Shown here in pieces: positions 14,855 to 25,305 of a stretch of DNA of 64,000 nt (position 1 is the first letter of the stretch; every line of letters starts with the position of its first letter). Both the position numbers and the translations under genes were made by a program. The notes beneath the pieces were generated by a model. It saw only the letters and a program-made list of their open reading frames with translations. It ran no database searches and was not told where the DNA came from. This DNA comes from Nemertoderma westbladi (Eukaryota > Xenacoelomorpha > Nemertodermatida > Nemertodermatidae). The stretch covers positions 28,458 through 92,457 of the forward strand of contig JAUCBJ010004487.1 of NCBI GenBank assembly GCA_032718475.1, written 5' to 3'.

Positions 14855-15346
14855 CTCGGAGAAATTATAGAATTAAATGAATATTGAATAAACATAAAAA
14901 ACGGTAGGCCTACCGGTAATTCTGTTCAGTTCTGCTACAGTGCTAGTTCTGCCTTTTTCAGTTTTTGGTTAGGCCCCCCTATAGCCAGATAGTCTACAGG
15001 TCTATGCTAGAAGTCCTGATTCTGATTATATCTGTATATGGATTATTAGATTACAGATTAACAAAAAACATCAGTCCAGGCTCTGCTACAGCTGTACAGC
15101 TGTAAACCACCACAGAACAGCTGAACTACCGGTAACAGTGCACAACGGCCGCGCACAATTTTTCAGCCGCGCAATATTCAGATATTGGACAATACCAGAA
15201 TAGGCCTACTGCAATATACCAGTTTACAGATATGTACCGCGCATGGACCAAAAAAACGCGCACACCAACCTGCCAATCAATTCAATTCACACAAAAGCGA
15301 ATCACCTAATGAACAGCAGAACAGTGCGTTCTTATTATATAATTTA

Positions 15347-16264
15347 TATAATATCCAGGTTGGAATTCATGCATGAGCGCGCAGGTACGCTTTGTTGTTT
15401 TGAAATCACCGCGCACCTGAAATTGGCTCGTCGCGCACCTCATCATATGTCATAATCCAAACAAAATCGCGCAGCTCATGTCATGCATATCTCAAAAAAT
15501 CGCACAGTTCATAAGAACAATTTTACATTCCTATTTTACAAGTTTGAGCGTTTTAAGCTTATCTTTACGTCTGTCTGTCTGTACGTTGAATCTAGGCTTA
15601 CATAATAAATGTAATTTTTGCAACATCAAAATTGTTAATATTAAAAAATATTTTTTTAATCCACTACTATGGTGGCCCATCGGGCTCACTGCTTTTATAA
15701 CAGAAAATATTATTTTAGATTACAAACAAAACATGTACCGGTAATTTCAAAAAAACGAATATTGAAATAGGTACCAGTCTGCCAATAATACTTTGTATAG
15801 GCCTACCTAACAATTAGGCTTAAACATACAGTTGGCTTATAATTAAGTCATACTTATAATAGATTGTTACTTTCTGACTTTACCTGTTTACTAACGTAAC
15901 ATCGGCATAGCATAGACCTAATAACAATACAACAATAGAGTACTGTAGTTGAAATAAATAGACAAATTCAGCTCCGGTTGCCGGTATTACAGTATTATGG
16001 TGAAGTGATTTGACTGTTTGAAGAATTGGAAATGAGAAACAAATGCGAGCGTAGCGAGCGAAATTTTTTTTTGTATTTTCGTGATTTCAATTAATTTGTG
16101 GTGCGCATCAGAGGCAGAGCTGCGCGCTGAGGCGCAACGCGCACCTGTCTCACACCCGAACGCGCACCTGTCTCACCCAAACGCGCAACGCGCATCTGGT
16201 TTGCGGTCATTCGCGCAGGTACGCGTCTGAGTTTTGCAGCATGAATTCCAACCTGGTATAATAT
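15347..16264. mobile_element. Non-autonomous hAT-like element with 8-bp target duplication
   Basis: The ends are perfect 18-bp inverted repeats (ccaggttggaattcatgc) at 15355-15372 and 16239-16256. They are directly flanked by identical 8-bp repeats tataatat at 15347-15354 and 16257-16264. An 8-bp target duplication is the hallmark of hAT transposons. Both subterminal regions carry many short copies of gcgcacctg or its complement in both orientations, as expected for transposase-binding repeats. The 902-bp body has no transposase frame, so it would need a partner element. The target repeats are identical, suggesting limited decay. Confidence 0.85.
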
Positions 16265-16441
16265 GAAATATAATTTCAGTATTTATTACAGTATTACTGT
16301 ATTAGTTTATTAACGTTACTGCAGTAGGCCTACTGGTCTATTACTGCTATATAGTACTACTGCAGTACTGTACTACAGATATAAGTAATTAAAATTACAA
16401 TCAGAACAATGCAATAGAACATAGGCCTACTGCCTACTTAA

Positions 16442-18960
16442 GACTGAATACTACTACTACTACTACTATGATCGGCATGCTGCATTGCAGCTGCATTTTT
16501 AAGAATGCTGTGCCGGCTTGTCAACAAAATTGCACCGCCACAATTCCCTATCACCCATGACATTTGCTAGATCATCCGCATCTTTAAGGCCAGTGTCCTT
16601 TAAGATGCGTCTCAAGAAAGTCATGGGCTGTCCACCATGCTTATTCACTCCATGAGGCTGCCAAAGTACAAGATTATGCACTGGCTGGTCCTCACGGCGA
16701 AAGCAATGTCCTGCAAAGCGGAGGCGATTTTGTTCTAGTGTCAAGCTTGGGGGAACCACACCTCCAATGTTATATAGTGTCTGGTTGGAGATGTGTGCAT
16801 TGTACTTGACACAATGAACCCGGCGTAGCATTCTTGTGAATGTGCCATCCAGAGATTTGGTGTCCTCAGCAGTTAGAGCCCAGCATGGACTCCCGTAGAG
16901 GAGTACTGGAACTACTGCTGCTCTAAATAATCGGACCTTAAGTTTCCGATTAATTCTCGGTGACTTCCAAATCCTGGAAAGCCTATTCAAGGCTGCCCAT
17001 GCCTTTCCCTTACGTATTCGAAGGTCCTCACCTGACTTCCGGATCCATGATCCCAGGTAACAGAAGTCGTCCACATGCTCAAGCATACCATCCTTTGAGC
17101 TTATGCTCATCCGATCAGAGACTTGCTGAGGACTTTCAAAGTTAACTGTCAGAATTTTGGTCTTTCTGGAGTTTATAAAAAGACCAACACTAGAAGCAGC
17201 ATGTTCTAATGAGCTGAGGAGCCGTTGGGCTCCCTCTAATGATTCTGAGAGTACTCCTAAGTCATCAGCAAAGTCTAGATCAGTTAGGTACTTGGCAGGA
17301 TTTCCTCGACTTCTGGAGCCAGTAGGTGGAGTTATCATCACCCCATCATCATTATAATGATCTAAGGACATGCGTAGAACATAGTCAACCACAATAATGA
17401 ACAAGAATGGTGCAAGTGTGTCTCCTTGGAGGACGCCCCATAACACTTCAAATGGTTCCGTGTCACCGTCAACAGTAGACACAAATGTTGTCGAACCATC
17501 GTATACTGATCTGATTGCTGCAATAATTTCATGAGGAATCCCATATAATGAAAGTATGCTGAACATACGTGAGCGAGAGACTGAATCAAAGGCCTTGAAG
17601 AAGTCAACAAAGATAACAGCCAGATGCCTGTCTTTCTTTTTTGATAACTCTTCAATTATCCTTCTAAGTGCCAAAATGGGCTCCATGGTCCCACGACCTT
17701 TACGGAACCCATTCTGATTTCCACGGAGCAGTCTCTCAATGGGATCCCTGATGCGATTTAATAGAATCCTATTGTATAGCTTTGCAGCAATCGAGATCAA
17801 TGAGATTCCCCGAAAAGAACCATAGAGTGTTAGGTTGCCCTTCTTGGGAACTGGCACCAACTTATTTGTTTTCATTTCTTGTGGGACTCTTGTTGTTCGG
17901 TACATGTCTACTATGATGGGATAGATGAGCTTTAAACACTCAGGTATTTTAAAGACCTCAGGGGGAACACCATCTACTCCACTGGCACGATTGGTCTTAA
18001 TGCTCTTTGCAGCAGCCTTCACTTCTGCAAAGGAGATATCGCCAATGGGAATATCTGGGAGTACAGACTCAGACACTTTTACTTCTATAAAGTTATCAGG
18101 CAATACCCTGTCATTATTGAGGAGCTTTTCAAAGTGGGCTTTCCAACCATTGAGGCGATCGGCTGGTGATTCAGCCTTAACCTTGGTGGTTGGTTGGCTT
18201 TTCCGCCCAGTAAGCAGATTGATCGATTTCCATGCCTGGGATGATTGCCTGCTGTCGTCAGCATCATTGATGGCATCAACCTGTTGGTTTATTAGCTCCT
18301 GTAGATTAGCAGAGTACTGCCTGTTCAGGGACCTAGATGCAGCCTTAACTGCATTCTTGGCTGCTGTAGTCTGTTTGAGTCGGGACTCTTTCTGCGCCTT
18401 ATGAAGGTCATTTCGGCACTTCTGAATTTTGTTGTCAGTCCAGGGGGCCCTTTTCCTGTTTCGAGGGTATACAGGAACTGTTTCTGCAGCTGCTAACTTA
18501 ACTGCTTCTGTAAAGGCAGTATAGCCCTCACAGCGATCTGCCGCCTCGGAGGCAAGAGCCTCATACCTGTTGCTCAGCTGTAGTGTGAAGCTGGATCTCA
18601 CACTTGGCTGTTGCAACAGAGAGGACCAGTCATGCCGCAGCAAGGCAGATTTCGTTGTTCTGCTAGCACGCAGACTAAGTCTTACCTTGGCCACAATAAG
18701 GCGGTGATCACTGGAGAAGGGTCGAAGTGTAAATGCATTACAGTCTTGTATAGAGCTCCTGTATTTCCTACGAAACAGAATATGGTCTATCTGGGACTTG
18801 TGACCACTGGGTCCACTATGAGTCCATAGCTTTCCAGTTCGCTTCTTGAACTGGGTTCCAGCCGAAAACAATCCATTTCCAGAGATAAAATCCTGAAGAT
18901 GGACAGAATTTCGGTTAACACTATTGCTATAGACCCAGGGCGATGTAGGCGACTGAATAC
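16442..18960 (-). mobile_element. 5'-truncated RTE-like non-LTR retrotransposon
   Basis: The insertion spans about 16452-18950 and is flanked by identical 10-bp repeats gactgaatac (16442-16451 and 18951-18960), a target-site duplication. On the minus strand it begins inside the endonuclease domain and ends, after a short 3' UTR, in a repeat of AGT triplets (plus strand CTA, 16452-16468) instead of poly-A. This tail type and the protein motifs fit RTE-like clades, though the clade assignment is from memory. It is the longest of four copies in this window (others at 8.3, 24.3 and 53.9 kb). Confidence 0.92.
16499..18950 (-). CDS. LINE ORF2 fragment: endonuclease end, reverse transcriptase, C-terminal domain
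   Basis: The frame is open for about 790 codons up to the stop at 16499, and stays open upstream to the truncation point. In order it shows the end of an APE-type endonuclease (QIDHILF, then SSDHRLIVAKV), a linker, and a reverse transcriptase with VPVPKKG, GFRKGRGT, VIFVDFFKAFDSV, GVLQGDTLAPFLF and the catalytic FADDLG, followed by YLGSWIRKSGEDL and a C-terminal region with HCFRREDQPVHNLV. The N-terminal endonuclease half is missing because of 5' truncation, so it cannot be autonomous, but the reverse transcriptase frame has no stop or frameshift and the catalytic aspartates are present. The copy is therefore young. The first codon of the open frame is not a real start. Confidence 0.9.
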
Positions 18961-18974
18961 ATAGGATCTGTTAG

Positions 18975-19610
18975 ATTCTTTACTAAACAGCTAAATGTAG
19001 GCCTACCTTTAAAATAAATTCTAGGACCGGTATTACTGTATACAGTATTATATGGTGATAAAATAATTTAATAATTTAATAATTTTTTTAATAATAATTT
19101 AATAATATAATATATATTTAATAATAATAATAATATAGTAATTTTAAACACGGTTTAGAACGATTCCATGCGTTTTAAATAGAATCCATATTTTTTCTAA
19201 AAAATGTTCTAGAACAAAAAATATTTGTTCTAGAACATATTTTTTTTTAAAAATGAATAGCTAACATCTTCTGGAACATTTTCTATACAAATAGTAATAA
19301 GAACTAGCTACTAGAAAATATTTATAGAAGGAAGTAGGATGTCGGAACCAGTGTCGAAATTACTAGCTAAACCTACCTAAAACACTGGCTACCATAAAAT
19401 TTTGTATCTTGTATCGCAGTCAGAATTTCGTCGTAAAATAGCTGAGATATGAGCGTTCAAATATTGCATGATTTAGCATCTGCGCGAGGCTATTTTGTTC
19501 TATTTAATTAATAATCCATATTCTAGAACACTTTGTTTATGTACGAATAGCTATGCAATAGTATGATTACAGAGTTATTGCATTGTTGCCCAGCTACATG
19601 TACGTATGGG
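18975..19610. other. AT-rich DNA with a partial copy of the inverted-repeat family
   Basis: From about 19410 to 19610 the sequence matches internal parts of the inverted-repeat elements that follow (gagatatgagcgttc, ctagaacactttgtttatg, ttgttgcccagctac). This looks like a fragment of an older copy into or beside which the next element inserted. 19060-19260 is simple TA-rich sequence. No gene. Confidence 0.5.
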
Positions 19611-20287
19611 ATAAACAACATGTCCTGGAATAAAGTGGCGTTATTCAGGTACCTGCACCGCTGAACCCCCCCCCCAAAAAAAAAATTTTTCTACAAATCT
19701 TAATGAGATTGCATGAAATTTGAAACAGAGATAGTTTCACCTCCCTCCTTGCTGGGTGAGCCAGAATTTTTATTTTTGCTTTCTATCTTTAGCTACAAGC
19801 GTTTGAAAAAGGTGTCTCCGGTGATATTTCACCAGTTACACTGCAGTTATTCTTGAACCTTATCACGATTTGTTGGTACCATTAGAAAGCTGACGGTGAA
19901 AGGATTCCAGAAATGTAAAAAGATATGAATTTGGTTGAGAAATAGCCGAGATATGGGCATTCAATAGTTGCATTTATTTGTTCCCCCTGCACGCCATTTA
20001 TTCTATTTAATAAATACATCATATTCTGGAACATTTTGTTTATCCCATACGTCAGTACGTAGCTGGGCAATAATGCAATGTTTCTTTAAACATAGTATTA
20101 TGTAGCTATTCATACATAAACAAAATGTTCTAGAATGTAGTGTTTTTTTTAATAGAACAAAACAGCCTCTGAGCAGGTGCAAAACCATGCCAGTATTGAC
20201 CCCTCATATCTCAGCTATTTCCCAACCAAATTCAAATATTTTTACATTTTTGGAATCCTTGCATGGTTAGCTTTCTATTGGTACCAA

Positions 20288-21058
20288 CGATAAGGTGGTA
20301 CATGCTAAAAAGTTGAATGAGCTAGAATGAACTAGAATGACCTAGAATGATCTAAATGACCTAAGAATGACCTAGAATGAGCTATGAGGAGATTATAGAA
20401 TGCAAGAATGACCTAGAATGACCTAAGAATCACCTAGAATGAGCTATGAGGATATGATAGAATGCAATAGCGACCTATACCGAGCTGTAACAAGATAAGA
20501 ATCGAGTCGTTTGAGTCAGGGATATGAATAGTTTTTTCGAGAGCCAGCAATATGTTGTAGTATGGCGAATTCTAGTAAAGAGCAGGTAGTGGATAAGTTC
20601 TTTAGTTACAGCGCTTCGGTTTTGGAAACTACATACCGGAAGCCTATTAGTGCCGGACATAAACCAGGTAGTAAGCAGCATTCTTCTAAGCGAGCATATT
20701 ACTACAAATAATAGTATTACTAATAATACTGTAATAGCTCATTCTAGGTGATTCTTATCTTGTTATAGCTCGGTATAGGTCGGTATTGCATTCTATCATA
20801 TACTCATACCCCATTCTAGGCGATTCTGATCTTGTTATAGCTTGGTATAGGTCGGTGTTGCATTTTATAATCTCAACAGAGTTCGTTCTATGTGATTCTT
20901 ATGTCATTCTAGATAATTCTAGATCATTTTTGCATTCTATCATCTTCTCATAGCTCATTCTAGGTGATTCTTAGGTCATTCTAGCTCATTCTAGGTCATT
21001 CTAGATCATTCTAGATCATTCTAGCTCATTCTACTTTTTAGCATGTACCCGATAAGGT
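20288..21058. mobile_element. Nested 753-bp inverted-repeat element with 9-bp target duplication (Mutator-like)
   Basis: This element lies inside the right half of copy 1. Its ends are ggtacatgctaaaaagt and the complement (20297 onward; to 21049), and it is flanked by exact 9-bp repeats cgataaggt at 20288-20296 and 21050-21058. A 9-bp duplication with long terminal inverted repeats fits the Mutator-like (MULE) class. The arms are arrays of a roughly 10-bp motif (agaatgacct, agaatgagct), in one orientation on the left and inverted on the right, so the single strand would form a long hairpin. Its loop (about 20500-20730) is unique sequence with a 49-codon open frame. Confidence 0.82.
20562..20711 (+). 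CDS. Small 49-codon ORF in the loop of the nested element
   Basis: An open frame from ATG at 20562 to TAA at 20711 encodes 49 residues beginning MANSSKEQVVDKFFSYSASV and ending KRAYYYK. It is hydrophilic and basic toward the C-terminus. I recognise no family. It sits in the non-palindromic loop, where a transposase remnant or a captured exon might be expected. With only 49 codons it could be chance, so confidence is low. Confidence 0.25.
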   Translation: MANSSKEQVVDKFFSYSASVLETTYRKPISAGHKPGSKQHSSKRAYYYK

Positions 21059-21520
21059 TCATGAATAACTGCATTCATTGTAACTGGTAAAATATCACCG
21101 GAGGCACCTTTTTCAAACGCTTGTAGCTAAAGATTGAAAGCAAAAATAAAAATTCTGGCTCACCCACCCAGCAAGGAGGAAGGAGGTGAAACTATCTCTA
21201 TTTCAAATTTCATACAATCTCATTAAAATTTGTAGAAAAATTTTTGGGGGGGGGGGGGGGGTCCAAGTACTTAAATTGAATAACGACACTATATTCTAGG
21301 ACATAGTGTAATAAAGAAAACAATGTAGAACGTTATTTGCCTGTGCCAAAAATATTATCTGGTGACCTGGCCCAAGTAGTAATGCCCATTTACTCCATCT
21401 GTCCATTTGGTGGTAATTGATCTGGCGATAAATGCAGAAATGAAAGTGAAATATACAGTAGAGTCTTCGGCAGAAATCCCGGCATTTGCAGTAGTAGGCG
21501 TACGTTAATGGGAAATTCTC

Positions 21521-23474
21521 TTACACCATGTCCTGGAATATAGTGTCGTTATTCTGGTACATGGACCCCCCCCCCCCAAAATTGTTCTACAAATCTTAAT
21601 AAGATTGTATGAAATTTGAAACAGAGATACTGTAGTTTCATCCCCCCCCTCCTTACTGGGTGAGCCAGAATTTTAATTTTTGCTTTCATTCTTTAGCTAC
21701 AAGCTTTTGAAAATAGTGTCTCCGGCGAAATTGCACCAGTCACACCACATTTATTCTTCAGCCTTATTATGATTTGTTAGTACTAATTTAAAGCTAGTCG
21801 TGCAAGGATTCCAAAAATGTAAAAACATTTGAATTTGGTAGAGAAACATCTGAGATATGGGCATTCGAAAGTTGCATGTATTTGCTTCCCCTGCACGCCA
21901 TTTATTCTATTTAATAAATACATCATATTCTGGAACATTTTGTTTATCCCATACGTAGCTGGGCAACAATGAATTCAATAATACAAATATATCAACACAG
22001 ATTTAAGATATAACACTAATCTACTTGTTCTAGAAATAACGGCTGATTGAATAGAGTTACAGAATAGAGTTATAGAATAGAGTACATATCTAATATTTCT
22101 CCTCTCCCTCCTCATCTTCGACTCCGCCACTATCAACTCCGACCTCCTCGTAATCCTTCTCCAGAGCCTCGAGATCCTCACGAGCTACCCTGACTCCAGG
22201 CCGGCCGAGGAGACTGCCGATCGGATTCCCGTGTCCGCCAATCGTGCTACTCTCGTCCTGTGGGACCTAGATCCTCGGATGCACATGCTGGCAAACCGCA
22301 AAAGGGCGAAACTTAATCGGGTGCGCAACAAATTTATTGTTTCTGGGTAAGGGGAATTCCTCTTCGCCGAAAGCAACAGTGCCATTCTGTTCAAGAGGGC
22401 ATGAGCTGAACGGCTGTAACCCCCTGTTGCCGCCACCACGAACGGGCAGAACCCAGCTTGTTCCACCATATTAATCATTTCTTCATACTTTCGCCTCTTT
22501 TCAGATTCATGCTTATGATAAGCTGCCTCGGTTGTACGCGGGTTGGAAGGGCACAAAGGATTGAAAACCTTAACATCTATATAAACTCTTTCGAACCTCC
22601 CCCCCCAAACTCCACTAGCTGCAACATCCAGTCGCGTGTCGGGTGAGACTGAGGTTGACCGCAGTCTAAACTGTTCCCCGTCTAGTGGCTGTAAATGGGC
22701 TCCGTTTCCACGTCTGAGGCGACTTCGTTGAGAACCTCGGCTAGAAAATCCCTTATTTCATTATGTCTGACTTTTGTAAAGCCACCTGTTGGGCAGTGAA
22801 GAGAATGAGTTACCGAGAAGGCGGCACAACATGTGCAGGTTGATGGAACGCGGTCTGGCTCCCAACCATATCTTAAGCTAAGACTGTCCCGGAATGAAGT
22901 TTTATGGAGGGACATTCCCAGCTTTTGGATTGGAAGGGCTGTTAGCCAGACTGATGCACTCTTCTCTCTGGTCAACATACGTTGGTATTTGAGCTCGTCA
23001 CTCAGTTGCTGGGCAACAATGCAATGCTTCTTTAAACATAGTATTATGTAACTATTCATACATAAACAAAAAGTGTTTTTATTTAATAATAATAAAACAG
23101 CCTCGCGCAGGTGCAAAACCATGAAACTTTCGAACGCTCATATCTCAGCTATTTCACAACCAAATTCAAATACTTTTACATTTTTAGAATCCTTGCATGG
23201 TTAGCTTTCTATTTCTACCAACAAATCGCGATAAGGTTCATGAATAACTGCAGTGTAACTGGTGAAATATCACTGGAGACACCTTTTTCAAACGCTTATA
23301 GCTAAAGATTGAAAGCAAAAATATAAATTCTGGCTCACCCAGTAGGAGGAGGGAGGTGAAACGAACTCTGTTTCAAATTTCATGCAATCTCATTAAGATT
23401 TGTAGAAAAATTTGGGGGGGCTCCATGTACCAGAATAACGACACTATATTCCAGGCCATGGCAGCATGGTGTAA
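21521..23474. mobile_element. Long-inverted-repeat DNA element, copy 2 (interrupted)
   Basis: Same family as copy 1. The left end ttacaccatg tcctggaata (21521-21540) and the right end ttccaggccatggcagcatggtgtaa (to 23474) are inverted; the match extends about 400 bp into each arm and includes C/G tracts at about 21568 and 23414. Counting the boundary as TA followed by CACCATG gives a TA on both sides, compatible with a Tc1/mariner-type 2-bp target duplication, but this is weak evidence. It is interrupted by a retroelement insertion at 21972-23007. The uninterrupted length would be about 0.9 kb. No transposase of its own. Confidence 0.8.
21958..23021 (-). pseudogene. Retroelement C-terminal domain fragment inserted with 14-bp target duplication
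   Basis: A 1036-bp insertion (21972-23007) in copy 2 is flanked by identical 14-bp repeats gctgggcaacaatg (21958-21971 and 23008-23021). On the minus strand it encodes, from about 22999, SASVWLTALPIQKLG, FRDSLSLRYGW, a CxC/HSLHCPTGGF cluster and RHNEIRDFLAEVL. After one frameshift near 22683 it continues with DVAASGVWGGRFERVYIDV and TEAAYHKHESEKRRKYEEM down to about 22185. I recall this module at the C-terminus of reverse-transcriptase-bearing transposon proteins in many aquatic invertebrates; the clade is uncertain. The 5' part including the RT is absent, consistent with 5' truncation during target-primed insertion. The frameshift makes it a pseudogene. Confidence 0.8.
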
Positions 23475-24248
23475 ATTAATGAAATAATTTATTTTAATTA
23501 AACCAAAATAAATGTTTGTAAAATAAAAAAACGACAATAACAAGAATTTCATGAATAAATTAGTTTCTGTTGTTTTTTTATTTGTACTAAATTTAAAAAA
23601 AAACTACAAAAACGAATTATATACAGTACGCGAAATTTACGCAGTACGTGAAATTCTTGTTTTTGTCGTTTTTTTTTAAATTTCACTACAAACTTTGCCG
23701 TAAACGGGCACTAACACCAGCCGGAATGTGTTTACTGGTTTAAGAAGAATTCTAACAGTTTCTGGGCGAAGGTTTATAAAGTGCGGACTCCATAAGTGTC
23801 GATGGAATTGTCTAAGATTTAAATCAGCTCTACGTCGTATAATAATTGTCCTATCGCTTACAGTTATTCCATGTTGCGATTTACCTTGTATCTCTTACAG
23901 TAAAACGTATAGGTAATAATACGCCGAAATTTAGATATCCATTTCTGGATTTACCAAAACAAGCATGTAGGGTAGTAGGTACTAGGCCTAAAGTCTGTTT
24001 TAAATCTCCCTCTCAAAACCTTATTTTTGGTGTAAAATAAAAAAATGACAAAAACAAAGAATTCATGAATAATTTGTTTTTGTCGTTTTTTTACTCGAAG
24101 TTAAATATTTTTTAAGTTGTCCCTCTGGGCCACTATAGGTATTTTATATGTAAATTTCATATGTAAAAATTCTAAATTGTATGTAATTGTGAATTTTGAA
24201 TTTGTTGGCTTTTTAATCTAGGTAGGCCTATGTTCAGATGTTTGTTTG
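23475..24248. other. Gene-free stretch with repeated aaaacgacaa motifs
   Basis: Several copies in both orientations of a phrase built on tttttgtcgtttttttt and its complement occur at about 23525, 23660, 24045 and 24080, bounding a 350-bp block that contains short open frames (23728-23916, 23846-24040) with no recognised product. It could be a decayed inverted-repeat element. Nothing else seen. Confidence 0.4.
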
Positions 24249-24823
24249 AGTTTTGATACTACTACTACTACTACTAGGATCGGAATCGCATTGCAGCTGC
24301 ATTTTTAAGAATGCTGTGCCGGCTTATCGACAAAATTGCACCGCCACAACTCCCTATCACCCATGACATTTGCTAGATCATCCGCATCTTCAAGGCCAGT
24401 GTCCTTTAAGATGCATCTCAAGAAAGTCTAGGGCTGTCCACCATGCTTATTCACTCCATGAGGCTGCCAAAGTACAAGATTATGCACTGGCTGGTCCTCA
24501 CGGCGAAAGCAATGTCCTGCAAAGCGGAGGCGATTTTGTTCTAGTGTCAAGCTTGACACCTCCAATGTTATATAGTGTCTGGTTGGAGATGTGTGCATTG
24601 TACTTGACACAATCTGACAATGAACCCGGCGTAGCATTCTTGTGAATGTTCTTGTGAACCAGAGATTTGGTGTCCTCAGCAGTTAGAGCCCAGCATGGAC
24701 TCCCACAGTCCCATAGAGGAGTACTGGAACTACTGCTGCTCTAAATAACCGGACCTTAAGTCTCCGATTAATTCTCGGTGACTTGCAAATCCTGGAAAGC
24801 CTATTCAATATATAGTTTTGATA
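24249..24823 (-). mobile_element. 5'-truncated RTE-like LINE copy with 10-bp target duplication
   Basis: The element (24259-24813) matches the 3' part of the LINE at 16.5 kb, including the AGT-type tail (24259-24276 on plus as CTA repeats). It is flanked by identical repeats agttttgata at 24249-24258 and 24814-24823. Compared with the longer copy it has small indels (for example around 24552, 24613 and 24708) that break the frame; the open remnant is 24428-24637. Dead copy. Confidence 0.9.
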
Positions 24824-24829
24824 AAAAAT

Positions 24830-25305
24830 TACGGGTTACCGGTACTGAAAAAAATATAGGCCTAAGTGTTTTGTATGTGGAATGGGTAAAATGACAAATT
24901 CACTTGAAAAAAAATACCTAAAAATACGCCCTTTTTGGACTGTTGGAGGGTGAAAAAATTACCTCCACTCGCCACTGGTTCTGGTAGGCAAACCAATTAT
25001 TACCGGTACCCAATACTGTAACAGTTGTAATGGGCACAGCTCAGTAGGCCCAAGCAGTGAGGTGAGGCGCCGGGCCCTACCTTCTTTGTTTACAGTTTTC
25101 AGGTTATAGCAATACCGGTATAAGGATAAGCAAGGCCCAAAACCGCCAGATGGCCTAAAAAGTGATCAGATCAGAACAGAACATTCAGAACCGAACCAGC
25201 GAACTATCACAGCATCAGTTCTGTAGTTCAGTAGTTACCAGGCAGCCAGGTTACCGTTACCGGTCAGCTGGTACTGCTGTATCTTGTTAGAAAATACAAA
25301 CAAAG
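24830..25305. promoter_or_regulatory. Presumed upstream region of TMEM30
   Basis: About 0.5 kb with no coding region lies directly upstream of the TMEM30 ATG and becomes richer in C and G toward it (accggta repeats near 25010, 25110 and 25258). It must contain the promoter and 5' UTR if the gene has no upstream exon. No TATA box stands out. Confidence 0.3.

Larger units (their letters stand above)
19612..21312. mobile_element. Long-inverted-repeat DNA element, copy 1 (interrupted)
   Basis: The left end (catgtcctggaataaagtgg, from about 19617) and the right end (its complement, to about 21310) are inverted copies. Each continues through a C/G homopolymer into about 250 bp of matching sequence (19617-19870 against 21058-21310, sharing gagccagaatttt and caaatcttaatgagattgca). 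The inner part folds again: 19880-20020 is inverted relative to 20180-20290. The right arm is separated from the left by a 753-bp insertion at 20297-21049. Without it the element is about 0.93 kb, matching copy 2. No transposase is encoded. Confidence 0.8.

Noticed and set aside
16960-18829. Plus-strand frames opposite the LINE reverse transcriptase
   Set aside because: Antisense shadows; the minus-strand frame has all RT motifs.
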